DNA of 64,000 nucleotides from Batillaria attramentaria. Lineage: Eukaryota > Mollusca > Gastropoda > Batillariidae. Each line of letters begins with the position of its first letter. Positions within the stretch are counted from its first letter, which is position 1. A model generated the notes under the pieces. It ran no database searches. It was not told the DNA's origin and saw nothing but the letters and a program-made list of their open reading frames with translations. Shown one piece after another: positions 1-12,026 of this stretch. Position numbers and translations under genes: made by a program. The DNA is taken from positions 471,001 to 535,000 of the forward strand of contig JACVVK020000385.1 in assembly GCA_018292915.2 (NCBI GenBank), given 5' to 3'.

Positions 1-186
1 CCAAAGGAATTTATTGTCTGTAAATGTTTTACAGATACTTGATATGGTGTTTTCATAGGGGGGAGGGGGGGAGGGGATGAGGGAGAGAAGTTGCAGAAGG
101 AGCATCACATTTTGCAGACAGGAAGCACCAAGTGTTATACCAAAAAAACTGAAAATACAACAAAATAACAACAAACAAACAACCAA

Positions 187-217
<31 letters not shown>

Positions 218-391
218 AAAACAACCAAAACATAACAAACAAAAAAAACAAAAAAAACAAAACAAAAAACAAACAAACAAACAAACAAACAAACCAAAAA
301 AAAACCCAGACAACGTTGACTACAGATCCTGTAGAAAAATTGTGGCCCATAAGGAAGCAAGTCTTAACTGTTTTTGGCTGACTGACCACAG
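1..391 (+). other. XRN1 intron (partial) with A/C-rich low-complexity tract
   Basis: This stretch ends in a good 3' splice site (cacag at 387-391) in front of the first XRN1 exon seen here. It holds a 12-base C run at 187-198 followed by about 100 bases made only of A and C. I see no coding potential; the Phe/Cys-rich and Lys/Asn-rich reading frames across it are products of the base composition. Confidence 0.75.
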
Positions 392-1325
392 GTGTTGGAA
401 GTTGATGCCAAAGAGGGGAGGGTGCGTGTCTCCTTCAGCGTGCCAGAAGAACCAAACATGCAACAAGCAAAACAGGCTGATCATGTGAGTAGAGAATTAA
501 TTTTGGTCAATTTTTTTTTCTTTTAAATTTGTGTGAATGCAGTTATGCCTGTCTGTAATGGCAGCGTACATGAGTATTTTGTAACTATGTTGTCATCAGC
601 CATTAGTACAGACGGCTGTATAATTCCTAAATAAAGAGTGGTCACAAGCCAAGAAAAGCAGTGAGCACCTCTGGATGCCTGATTCCTTCATTATTACAAG
701 TTGCAAATTTTTTAAAACAGTCACAAAGTCTACATCGTGCATTGCTTGTTTTGCAAACAGTGTCAGACCTACCTTAGTTATCTTTTCACCGGCCCTTTCA
801 GTTTGCATCTATAGTGCTGTAAAGGCCTCGTACCACTTAGACACCTGGACAGTGACAGCATCTCAAATGGGCTGGCACTAATCATTAAGATAGACTTGTT
901 TAAGTGTATAGGTGCACTTATGAGTTAAACTGTTCCAAAACGTAAGTTGGCTTCTTTGGAAATAGCACATCTAACCCTCTGTGTCCAGATCGTGGCACTG
1001 CAGTACATGCCCGGCTACATCGCCGCTCAGCGTCTGGGGGTGAGCACGCACTTTGTCTCCCGCATCACCGGCACCATTCTCATTCTCCGCGGTGACGGCG
1101 GCAACCCAGAATCACGCGCCAACATCGGCTTGAACCTCAAGTTCACCAAGCGTGGGGAGGAGGTTCCAGGGTACACCAAGAAGACGGACGACGGGTGGCA
1201 GTACTCAGAGAGAGCCGTGGAAACCATCCACAACTACATGAGCAAGTAGGTTGAGGACATTCTTTCCTTTGGGTGTTTAATGGGGAGCTGGGAAAGTTGA
1301 ACTGAAAGTGCAGTGGACTGTAAAA

Positions 1326-1357
<32 letters not shown>

Positions 1358-2556
1358 TTGTTGTGTTTTTGGAGAGAGGGGACATGTGGTAGTCGCAATT
1401 ATTGCCTGAGTTCCGACCTGTTTTTTGTAGAATATAAGCTGTAGATGTTGAAGTTGAACTGTGTACCTGCATATGCTAGATCGCTTTGTAGGTAAAACGC
1501 AAACAAAAAACAACAACAAACAAACAAACAAACAAAAAAAAGAGAGGAATACAAACAGTAACAAACCAACAACAAGAAAACAACCAAACAAGAGAAGAAA
1601 CACCCAAAACAACAACCAAAGAACAGCAACAAACAGACTAGCCAAAACAAAATACAAACCAAACAAACAAACAAGCAAGAACCTTTTTCACTTCACTGCT
1701 GGAAGTTCTCCTTTTTTTGAAAGGCACGAGTACATGGTAAATCCAGTGTATGTTAAACACTATTTTTTTATGGATAACAAATTTCCATGGAGTTTACCTT
1801 TGTATGCATGCTTACTTATGCTTGTGAATAGCTGCCTCTATATGAGATAGCGTTTTGATATGTTTCTGTACAGGTTTGCGGAACTTTGGGACTACATTGC
1901 TGGATCTCAGACTGGTGGCAGCGATATTTACACAGAAGCAGAGCTCTTTGAAGAATGGTGAGACAAATGATAATGGTCATGTACCTGCCTGCTGTTTTAA
2001 GTTCTCCACTGTGCAGCCTGAAATATAATGTTGTGCTTCTCAAACTATGATTTTTAATCAAGTGTGTTTGTTCAGACAGTAGTCACGTCATTGGGGAAAA
2101 CAGACAACACACACACACACACGCACACAAAAGAAGAAGGGGGGAAGAGAGAAATAACCTCAGAAGAAATGTAAATGTATCAGATCGTGAAAAAGAAGCC
2201 CACCGTGGCATTGAGAAGAAAAAAACAAAAACACCAAATCATAGTGGACTTGTTACAAAGCGAAAGCACAGTTCTAGAGAAGTGTCATTGTTTTGAAATC
2301 TTTGGCATTGTTGTAGTCAGTCTTGCTCACCATTGTGTTCTTGCGTACATCTAGTGACTACACTCTGAAGGACGTACTGAAATACCTGGAGGAGCTCCCG
2401 TCCTCCAAGATCACACCCATGAAATCCAGCGCGGACATCCTGCAAGATGAAACCATCATGAGCATTGAGCGAGCCGTGGACATTGCTGTGGTCTGTTTCT
2501 TTTTTTAAAATTTACTTAGCTTTTTATGTTAAAGTTTTGTTTGTGTTTTTCTCTTT

Positions 2557-2590
<34 letters not shown>

Positions 2591-2859
2591 CTAATTGTTG
2601 GTTCAAATTCTTTAGGAAAAAATCCTTTTGTTTGTGTTTAGCTATAATCTGACAGTTTCCTGCTTTTTGGGTGAAATTTCCGCAGTTACTTGTAACTTGT
2701 TTATGTAGTCATTTGTGTTTGGATGAAGAGAACATTCTACATCTTACTATGGACGTCGTGCTTTTTCAGGAAGTCAACCGGAAGAAGGTGAAAAGAGTGA
2801 AAATGCAGGTCAGACCTCATCTTCTCTTCAGGGTAAGTTTTCTAATCTCAGATCTTCAT

Positions 2860-2908
<49 letters not shown>

Positions 2909-5900
2909 ACTCTCATACGCTTGGTTTATTATGTGTTAAAAAAAAAAAAAATTGTAGTAGTAAAGGTGATAAACTGAATGTAATAATATTTCAAACTGCA
3001 GCTTTGACAGTGAATACAACATTAAAAGAGTTTTGTTGATCTGCGAACCACATGTATGTGCATTTGTGCTTTATCATGACCAGGGAGTAAGTACTGTGTA
3101 TATATGTCACTTCACCAGCCTCTGCCCAACCAAGGCACGCTAGTCCCGGACCCAGGGACAACGTTCGAAATGATGGATCGCATCGTGGTGGTGAAGATGG
3201 GGTACTCCGTGCCATTCGGTTTGCGGGGAACCATCGTGGGCATCCACCCCGGAGAGCTGTTACAGGACACCATGTTTGACGTCATTTTTGATGAGGAGTT
3301 TGTTGGAGGAATCACCCTCAGGTATGTTCTATATTGGTATACCTTATTGTTCTGTTGCTGTTGGAAGGGAAATTCAGGTGCTTCGCCTCGGAGAAGTACA
3401 TTGCCATCCGTACAGCACAACCTTTTTAAAAAAAAAAAAATTCTTTATCTTTCATGCATTCTCTGGAATGGCATTTTTAAACCCTGCAGGTAGGAAGGTA
3501 TGATTTGTGAGCCCCACATGACATGATATGTGGTATATCAAACTACGGTTGGACTGGGAAACCGCCCCTTCCCATCTGTGGCCTTTGAATGTGCGCACTT
3601 GTTATTCATGCATGTGTGTGTGTTAAGGTGTAAGACAAGAATGAGTCTGCACATGAATTTTGACTCGGTCTAGAAAGGTGATGTTTGCTTTGTAAGTGAC
3701 TCTTGGTTATCGGCCTCATCTTTATAGTTGCTATGCTCACAGATCGTCCTTAGCTGTTTTCTAGCATCACACCACTTAAACACCTGCTCAGTGACAGCAT
3801 CTCAAAGGCTGGCACTGAGCCAACAGAAGCATTCTGAGTGACACGGCTGACACACTGAGAGAGTTTTGTAGCAACATCAACCGCTCAGTCGTAGAACTGG
3901 AATGTTGGATCGCTTACGCACGTGTAAACAACATTGTAATGTATTAAGAGCTGTACTAGTTATCAAGATAGAGTAATTCAACCATACAGGTGCACTCACC
4001 AGTAAAACTGTTTCAAAACATAAGGGGCTATAGTAAACAGGGAAATGAGACTTCTCAAGAAAAAAGTTTTTTTTTTTTTCTTCCTCCATACATCAACATT
4101 GTGATGGATCTTCCTCAGGTGTTCTAAGAAGCGTGGGTACCGCGTTCCTCCGATAGCCATGCTGAACCTCTCTCACGGCCAGCGCCTCAGCAGACCGGAA
4201 CAGCAGCAGTCACAGTCGCAACCCAAACCGTCCTGGAAGCAGCAGAGACAACAAGGCTGGCAACAGTCGTCCCAGGCAGCAGGTGTTCCGAATCAGTCCA
4301 GCCGAGCCGCAGGAGGGTCAGCAGGCTTGTTGCCAAAACCAGCATTTGTGAAATCCAACGTCAGCCAGGCACAGGTAAAACTCCGGAGCTACAGAAACAC
4401 AGTGTCATGGACCTCTCTACACACTACCTTACCAAACCTTAGCACAGCACATTGCTACGCATGACATGTCCTTGACATGACAGGTGACACCAGCATACCC
4501 CACCACTCCAAACCACTCATTACACACACCTTAACAACAACACTGAGCGCTGATCATCCTTTAAAGGGTTGTATAATGTCATTTACACATTTGAAATCTT
4601 CTGAATTGTTATCGTGGGATTAGTATTTATTTATGTTAATATTCCACTTCCGGGCAGGTTAACACAGCAGTAGTATATTTTGCAGTATTGTATCCATTCA
4701 CTAGAACTACCAAAATGCTTCCAGTTTCTTGTTTTTAAACTGCAGAATCAAAGACAAGCTTTCAATGGGTACGGGTCGATGGGCCAGCCGCAGTTCGTCA
4801 CTCCGAGAGTCATATCAAACCCCAACCGTGCCTCGCAGCCATCTCAAAAAGCATCCCCAAGAGGACCTCCCACAGCAACTGTGAGTGATATTTTTGAAAA
4901 ATTCATCCTTTTTACGTAAAGACAGTAATGCTTTTAAAATAAAGTTGTATTTGAATTTGAGTTGTGTGTCTGCATGTTTCTGGTGGAAGGAATTGGATGG
5001 GGTGTGGTGGATATTGGGAGATGTAATTCATGAGTCTGGTAAATGTGCACTCGTGCAAGCACGCTCTCACACTACTGATTTGTTTGAGGCACCAGACACC
5101 TGCATCAACACAGCCCCAAGTACCAACTTGATAAATTATTCAACATTATATATACATATACCATTCAAGGAGTTTAAGCTACACAAGGGTATCAGCATAT
5201 GCAGCTGGAAACTGCAAATGCCAGTCTAATAAATCTAACAGATTATATGTACAACTTGGGGGGGTGGGGTTTGAAGGGGGAGAGTGGAACGAGAGATTGG
5301 GGAAGAGGAGAGAGATGAAAAAAAATAAGGGGGGGGGGGGACGGGGGGTTAGAAACAAATTGATTTCTGAACAGTTTCACACACATTCTGATTCCTGACT
5401 GTTTTGTTTTGTGCAGGCACCAGGGGACAGTGAATTTGCCAACATGTGGAGCGCACTGCAGCAGTCTACGTCGTCGTCGGACCTGTCTCACACCTCAAGC
5501 AAAAAGCCTGGGCCTTCCTCTTCCGCAGGCCCGTCCGGCAGTAGAGGAACTGTGTCTCTCCAGTCTGCCGCACAGGCGCTGGGGAAAATCTCCTTGCCGA
5601 CACCAGACCTGCTTGAAGGCACAGTGGACAGCCCTTGCGAGCTGCCCACCAACCCTCCCACTGCACTGCTTGTAGATTTATCGGATGATGCAGCAGTAGT
5701 TGCGGGTTCCAGTAGCAGACAGGCTGAGATTTTGTTAGAGAAGTTACACGACAGTCAGTCGAAAGGCACAGGCGCCCCGATGAAGACCATGATCGTGACG
5801 AATTCCAGACGAAGCAAGTCCAAGAGCCCCAACACTGGTGGGGCTGCAAATGGGCAGAACCCGACATTGCAGGCGATGTTTGAGCAAGCCCAGAAAGCAA

Positions 5901-6416
5901 ATCCGCAGTCCACAGCAGCAGGAACTGTGTCAGATGAGTTCTCTGCTTTGTTTGCGGCATTGCAAACAACACCGTCCTCAACAGCCTCACAGGTCTCGAC
6001 TTCAACAGAAAAGGTCAAGGCTATGCCCTCATGCGAGGTCAGTTGGGTACACTTTGTGACCTTACGTATTTGTTTACATATTTGGCTATATTAGGTTATC
6101 AGTGTGTAGTTTGTTTGTTTGTAAATAGTTCATCATTGATAGCATATCATCATCGTTGTAAAATCTGGGCATAAATTGATTTTCGAGGATAGGTCAGATT
6201 TGTAAAATGAGTGACAACTGAAGGCTGTTACAAGTTTCCATGATGATGACAGTTCCTCATAATTATTTTAGCTGAGTAGGAGAAGAGAGAGAGAGACCTC
6301 TGGCCTAAGACCCCACTGACTTGAAGGACTGGTGTGATAAAGTTGAAAATGCACATGAAAGGAAAAGGGTGGGATTTTGTCTTGTCAGCTTTGACACTGA
6401 TTTCAAACAATAACTG

Positions 6417-6447
<31 letters not shown>

Positions 6448-9400
6448 CTGTGTGTCTGTGTGTGTCTGTGTCTGTGTCTGTAGGATGGCAGTGCAGCCTT
6501 GAAACAAATGCTAAAGATCGGTCAGGAGGATTCTGGATCTGTCGATCAGAGCAGCAAGAAGTCGTACGGGCGACAGGTTTCCATCCAGGAACTGTTTGAT
6601 GGTGAGTTTATCCCTGCTGGGCACCCTGTAAATTTTATATCTGATGATCAATTTTTGACTTTGTAATCCTTGTAATCGTTCTAGGGTAGACTTTGAAGCA
6701 AAAGTATAAATACAAATTTCATCCCCAGAGAGAGGGGGTGCAACGCCAGGCCTGCTGAGCTCTCATTCTGTTTATCGTTTTACAGATTGTTCATAATTTT
6801 ACATAATATATGAACCCAACATCATTGTTTTAGTACCTATCTTTTTATTTGTATGCTGTGTTTTTTTATCTGCATCAGCAGGCTGTAAGATGCATTTCCA
6901 ATACTGAACAATAAAATATCATGTATTAATAATGGATTCTTGTATCTTCTGTCTGCAAATTTCAGGTGCAAAGCAAGTGTCTGCACAGAAGACAGAAGTG
7001 ACGTCAGAACTGCAGCAGCAGATACAGCAACAGCCCCAACAGATGCAGCAAGTCCCCATGTCACAGCTTCCGCAGACGTCATTACCTCCGCCTCCACTGT
7101 TGGCCACCCAAGCAGGTCAAGCTGGTCAGGCAAAACCAAGGTGGGAAAGCTGTTTCACTCTGATCGAATCTGTTTTTTTGTATTGTAACTACTAGTGAGT
7201 TTTCTTTTTTAAATTGTTTCCCTTACGTCTTTTGCATATGTTTGTAAGTAGTTTAAGTGTTACAGGCTTCACCTTATTTAGAACTGAATGTATTGTAAAC
7301 TGGTTTGAGGGTTCCCTGCTATCTTATTTATTTATTCATTAATTTTATTTATATACTTGATACATGTGTGAGTATTGAGAGTACAGGTTTTATCTCAATT
7401 CCTTCCAAGTGAGTTTGGGGTTGTGCACCAGTGGCCTCACAAAAAAAAACCCACAATTCCTACTTAATGTCTGCATGGATTTAAATTTGGCTTAGTGGGA
7501 ATGTTGTACTTTGATTATACTCGTGTCTGCTGCAACAAGCGCCATCAAAGGGCCATTAATCTTGCCTGATTTTCACATACAGGACCGAAACCGAAAGAGT
7601 CCAAAACTTGCGATACTAGTGCGCTGTACAAAGCGTGTTAACCCAACGACATCAGAGTCCTGAAACATCTTCGTCTTGGTCCATTTATCTTGTGTTCAGT
7701 CACTAACTTGTCTTGCCTCACCATGCTGCAGTTCATTGATGTTAGGAGAGGAATTAAAATCACGCATTCACCGTCCCAACTCTACCAACCTGGTCAGCTT
7801 GCTTCACTTTAGCTGAGATTTGTCCAAAGGGTTTGTAGCTAGCAGCCCTTGCTGTCAGGTTCAGAATCCATTTGACACAGCTGTGTTGAAGTTGAGCTGT
7901 ACTTGTCCACATTTGCCCAGCTGGAAGAATAAATATCCATTTCTGCAACAGTACCACCACAGGGTGAGCAGTGCTCTAAACGGGAGTGTGTCAGACTTAG
8001 CCACTGTGCTGCTGAACAGCCATCACCGCTGTCATGGCGATGAAAGCGTGGGTTCAAGCCCAGGTTGAGCTTGTGATGTGTGATACCGGTTTTTCCTGGC
8101 TACTGGGCTGCTAATCAGGGGGTTTCTTTCCATGTTATCTGGCTTTCCTCCCTTAAGGCCGTTCTACACGTGACAAGCGGCAAATTGCCACCCTTCGACT
8201 TTCCCCCCACAAGTTTGTCTGCCGTAATGCCGCTGCTTCTACACGCGGAAACCTCCGCACCACAAGTCGGCTGATTGACCTTTTGTGTGACCCTTTCAAC
8301 CCCATATTTGGAAGGGGCCTCGCGCGATTTCGTCCGGCCATGGTTGCGAGTGAATGCGAGTCAGACTCAGCTGAACATGTGAATGAAAGTTCAGAGGAGG
8401 AATTAGCGTTTGCAGCAGCTGCAGTTATTTTGCTGCAGAACAGGAAGAAACAGCGGATCTGGGCGAGAAAGTGGATCTTGCAGCGAGATTCGCTTGACGC
8501 ATACGGAGGTCTTTGACGCCATTTTGTTTAATTTGGCCGCGTGACCACTACGCGGCGTGCGATTGGCCGTCCTGGCGGGGCTCCCTGGGTGCCTCGCGCG
8601 CACTTGCCAGGCACAAGCCGAGAAAATAGAAAGCCGTTCTATCCGAAACTTGCCGCGGCAAGCCTTGGGCAGCAAGACTGTACAGCTTGCTTGTACATTT
8701 GCCGTCGACTTGCCGGGGCCGCAAACCCGCTTTTGCCGGGCAGACTTGCCACGTGTAGAACGGTCCTTAGCAAAATTGAAAAATAGGATCAGTATTGGGT
8801 GGCGCTGCACTGTGGTGACACATTTCCCCTAGGGGAAGCAGCCCGAATTTCCTGCAAGAGACAAAAAAGTAGTAAAAAAAAATTAAAAAAAAAAATCAGA
8901 AAAAAGAAAAGAAAAGAAGTATGAGCAGCCAAAGAGAACAAAACGGGAGGCTGGTAAATCTAATGCTTTTATCAACCATCCTGACTTCTGTGTTGCAGGA
9001 ACCCAGTAGAGGAGCTAGCAGCATTTTGCCAGGCTACATGGCAACAACCGCCCAAATACGACTGCATTTACCATGCCAAACAGGTGAGAGAACGGTGGCT
9101 TTTTTCTAAGAGACTGTAAAGGGGGGATGCCAGTATCATGTCATATCCAACAGTCTAGATAGTGATGAATATGTGACACAAACGAGTAAAATGATTCACC
9201 TGCTTCTGGAACGGCAGTTCTGAAACGATTGCGAAAGCCTTCCTCAGAACACTGGAACTTCCTCATAAGTTTGACCTTAAAGAGTCTTGTAGTCTATGGG
9301 GCCAGCAGCACAAAAGGAATTATAAAATGTTAGGGCTGGGCCCTGGAAAGTACCTTGGAGAAAGACATTTTACTGTAAAAAAATGTTTTCTGTGCCTTGT

Positions 9401-12026
9401 GTGGAAACAACAACAAAAACAACAACACCCCCAAAAAACTAGGGGAAAAAAAAGAGGTGGTTGGTTTGTTACTCTGCACAGTAAGTGTTGATCGGCATAG
9501 GAAGTGGAAACTGAACTTGCCAATACTTCACTTCCTCACAGCTGTAAGGTTATGGGACCATTTTGACCTTTTGGTATTTTTTATTTTTTCTGGTGCTTGG
9601 CAAATGGTAGTCATATTGGAGTGTGTACTCGTAGTCATGAAGGTGTGTTCTTCCACAGAAGGGTTTCATTGGCTACGTGATTTTGCCGACGAGTGCGCGC
9701 TTTGAGGGATCCATGTCTTCCAACAAGGACGAAGCACATGAGAGTGCGGCAAGCATGGCACTCTTGTGTCTGGTATGTCGTTAGCTCTACACCTGCTGTT
9801 ACAGTTGTTGTTGCATTTTTTTTATGCAAGTTTGCAGATTAACTTATCCCCCCCCCCCCCCCAAAAAAAAACAAAAAAAAACCCCAAAAAACAACAAAAA
9901 AGCCCCGAAGATGACCCCCCCAAAAAACAAAAAAAAAACAACAAAAAAAACAAACCTAAACAAACAAACAAAAAACAACAACAAAAAAACAAACCAAAAA
10001 AACCCCAAAACAAAAACAACAACAAAAAACAAAGCACAAAACAAAAGCAGAACAAAAACCCAGCAGCACCCAAAAAGTACACAACAAAAAACAAACAAAC
10101 AAAAACATAAACTGTAACAATGGGTATATATGAAGTTATATATGGCTAGATCATATGCAATTGTGACCCATACTCATACAGTTGGATGTGGATTGGTTTC
10201 AGCGGAAGGGTCTACTTGGTATGCCTCCGCCTGGGCCAAGACAGTGGATGGGTCAAGGAGCAGGGATGGGGGTGCCAGGTCCCGGAGGCAGGTTCTTCTC
10301 TCCTAACTCAGCATTCAGTCCTGTACCAAACCCCATGCAGTTGCGTAAGTGCTTGTGGTGGTTTTTGTGGGAAGAGTCTTTCAGAGTTCTGTAAATAATG
10401 ACAGAATTTCAGTGTCATTTCTGAGTTTACTGTGACATGTTGTGGTCCAAATGGACGTAAGCGTTTCCTGTGCTTCACCACTTCAAAAGTAGTGTAGAGT
10501 TTGTCCAGACGATAGCACCGAGTGTTTCCATTTTCAGATTTGAATAGCACTGACTGACTGGGTGCTTCCAGTGGTCTGTGAAACTATCCAATCCTGTACA
10601 GTGTCCACTTACATGTGGTGCATTTGGGCTTGAACTATCTGTTCTTTATGAAATTTGTATCACTTCGTGATATGTCTGTTGCCATATTCTTGCTGACATC
10701 ATCATATATTTACCACAGGTTTTGGCCCAGGAGTGTTTGGGCAGCTCCCCCCTCCCCAGCAGTTCATGATGCCCCCAGGACAACAAGGCAGAGCCCCTCT
10801 CCTCTCACAACCCCCTCCCCGCTCCCTCAACAGAGGTCCTTGGATCATGAGTCAGCCTCCACCTCCATATTGCCAAGCCCCACAGTGGCAAGCCAATCAA
10901 ATCCCTCCACACTCAAGACCAGCCAATCACGTCCATCCTCAGCAAAGACAAGCAGCACCAGCCAATCAAAATGCTTCGGACAGGCAGATGCGCACAGGTA
11001 CAGGCGGCAGTCAGGAGTTTGTGAGGGACGCAGAAGACGAAGTGGAAGGGAAGCAGTCCTCGGCTAAACCATCAGCAGAAGCTTTTATCCCAATGCAGGT
11101 AGGGACAGCTCTCGTACAATTCTGCAGTCTCCATTGCAGTTTTGTTTCAGGTCTTGTAGAACTTTAGAGGTCCACCATTGAACATCTCTAGGGTTACGAA
11201 TCATTAGAAAAAGCTTTGGTGGTGTCATGTATACAGCCGTGCACAGGCTGGCGTTTGTTGCTATGGCTATTTCAGTTCAAGATGGTATATATCTCTGAGC
11301 TTGGAAAATCCCATACACACTCCACCCCATTTCTCAGTAATTTCCCCAGTGTCGTCTTTGAAAATGTTCCAGTGTTGGTTTGTTCCGTGTCATTACCCTT
11401 TTAGGTTCTGTTGTTGGCCGCTGCCTTTTTGCACAATTCTGTTCTGCAGGCGGTCTGTGGAATGACTGAGGGTAGTCTTGTGTAGCAAGTGTCTCTGATT
11501 CCTCGCCACTTCAGCAGAGAGAGAGAAAAAAAAGTGCGCTGATTCATAAAATTACTGTACCTACTAAAATTTGACCAAGGGGTGTTCGAATTTCTTGATA
11601 CACCATTCCTGATCTGTGTTAGATCACTTATTTTGCAGACATAATGTGTAGAGTTTTCTTCTGCAGGTAACGCGCAAACAGAGGAGGAAAGAGGACACGC
11701 CAGAGAAACACACACCCCCTAAAGAATCATCAGGTTCCCATCCAGCCAATCAGCCACAGCCGGATTCAGGCCAGGGAGATACAACTCCAAGAGGTCCACA
11801 CGGAACCACAGAAACACATTCGGTTCAGAGCAACACACATCCAGAAAATAAGAATATGACAGACGCCAAGTCCAGCAGTAGCACGAAGGGTGCTGCAGCT
11901 CAGCACAAGACAGAGTCCGAAAGTGTTGCAGGAAACAAAATGGCATCCAAAGACCGGGGAGCAGAAGGAGGGAAGAAACGCCGGCCCCGCATCGCAGCTA
12001 ACCTCAACTTTGGCTCCTCCAAGTGA
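392..12026 (+). CDS. XRN1: XRN1, 5'-3' exoribonuclease 1, C-terminal 1080 residues (5' incomplete)
   Basis: XRN1 degrades decapped 5'-monophosphate mRNA from 5' to 3' in the cytoplasm and P-bodies. Exons: 392-484, 989-1245, 1874-1957, 2355-2490, 2770-2832, 3119-3321, 4119-4374, 4746-4880, 5417-6037, 6484-6601, 6966-7140, 8999-9083, 9659-9772, 10182-10344, 10719-11098, 11667-12026. They total 3243 nt and close in frame on TGA. The first exons carry the conserved post-catalytic XRN1 modules: GYIAAQRLGVS and NIGLNLKF (exon 2), VRPHLLFR (exon 5), and an SH3-like segment with FGLRGTIVGI and FDVIFDEEF (exon 6), then YRVPPIAMLNLSHG (exon 7). The rest is low complexity, rich in Ser, Gln and Pro, as usual for metazoan XRN1 tails. 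Exons 12-13 resemble a dsRBD, and the protein ends with a basic KKRRPRIAANLNFG motif. The N-terminal nuclease domain is outside the window. The exon 4 donor (gtctgt) is weak, so that end is approximate. Confidence 0.9.
821..955 (+). repeat. Unclassified interspersed repeat R1, internally deleted copy 1
   Basis: The copy matches 3728-4032 and 27060-30685 at both ends: the block containing acctggacagtgacagcat and the end containing ctgttccaaaacgtaag. The middle third is missing. It lies in the XRN1 intron before exon 2. Confidence 0.65.
1327..1356. repeat. (TG)n microsatellite in XRN1 intron
   Basis: A simple TG run in the intron after XRN1 exon 2. It is followed at about 1500-1680 by an A/C-rich low-complexity tract with many aaac units. 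Confidence 0.9.
2558..2590. repeat. (TTG)n microsatellite in XRN1 intron
   Basis: About eleven TTG units in the intron after XRN1 exon 4, with no coding role. Confidence 0.9.
2861..2907. repeat. (GT)n microsatellite in XRN1 intron
   Basis: About 23 GT units start 28 bases after the donor of XRN1 exon 5 (donor at 2833). Confidence 0.9.
3728..4032 (+). repeat. Unclassified interspersed repeat R1, copy 2 (near full length)
   Basis: About 300 bases in the XRN1 intron before exon 7. It shares ordered blocks with the copies near 27.1/30.6 kb and, inverted, 32.7, 50.9 and 61.1 kb: tatgctcacagatcg, cagtgacagcat, ggcactgagccaacagaag, gtgtaaacaacattgta and aaactgtttcaaaacataa. No ORF, tRNA box or clear terminal inverted repeat is visible. 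Confidence 0.75.
6419..6480 (+). repeat. (TG)n/(TCTG)n tract at a 3' splice site
   Basis: A TG-rich tract of about 60 bases runs up to the tag acceptor of XRN1 exon 10, which begins at 6484. It replaces the normal polypyrimidine tract. Confidence 0.85.
8156..8766 (+). mobile_element. Non-autonomous PIF/Harbinger-type element (611 bp)
   Basis: The terminal inverted repeats are AGGCCGTTCTACACGTG on the left and, read inward from the right, GGACCGTTCTACACGTG. A 3-bp TTA duplication flanks the element (8153-8155 and 8767-8769), which is the PIF/Harbinger target preference. The interior is GC-rich and full of ttgcc/ggcaa sub-repeats. It carries a short coding remnant at 8340-8516 that resembles the start of Harbinger transposases. 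The element lies in the XRN1 intron before exon 12. The flanks (about 7980-8150 and 8770-8860) look like two halves of a degenerate SINE, so this may be a nested insertion. Confidence 0.8.
8340..8516 (+). pseudogene. Truncated Harbinger transposase N-terminus
   Basis: This 58-codon frame starts at ATG 8340 and ends at TGA 8514-8516, inside the element at 8156-8766. It has an acidic start, an Ala-rich helix and then RKKQRIWARKWILQRDSL. That resembles the basic Trp-containing segment near the N-terminus of Harbinger (HARBI1-like) nucleases, usually R-rich followed by W-x-R-x-W. The DDE catalytic core is absent, so the product cannot catalyse transposition. The call rests on motif recognition only. 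Confidence 0.55.
9848..10110. repeat. Poly(C) run followed by A/C-rich low-complexity tract
   Basis: Fifteen C residues, then about 245 bases almost free of T and made mainly of A and C, in the XRN1 intron before exon 14. Long Lys/Asn-rich and Phe/Cys-rich frames across it are artefacts of composition. Confidence 0.9.

Noticed and set aside
9766..10117. Lys/Asn/Gln-rich and Phe/Cys-rich frames
   Set aside because: They are produced by A/C-rich low-complexity DNA in an intron; the same applies near 100-390 and 1400-1680.
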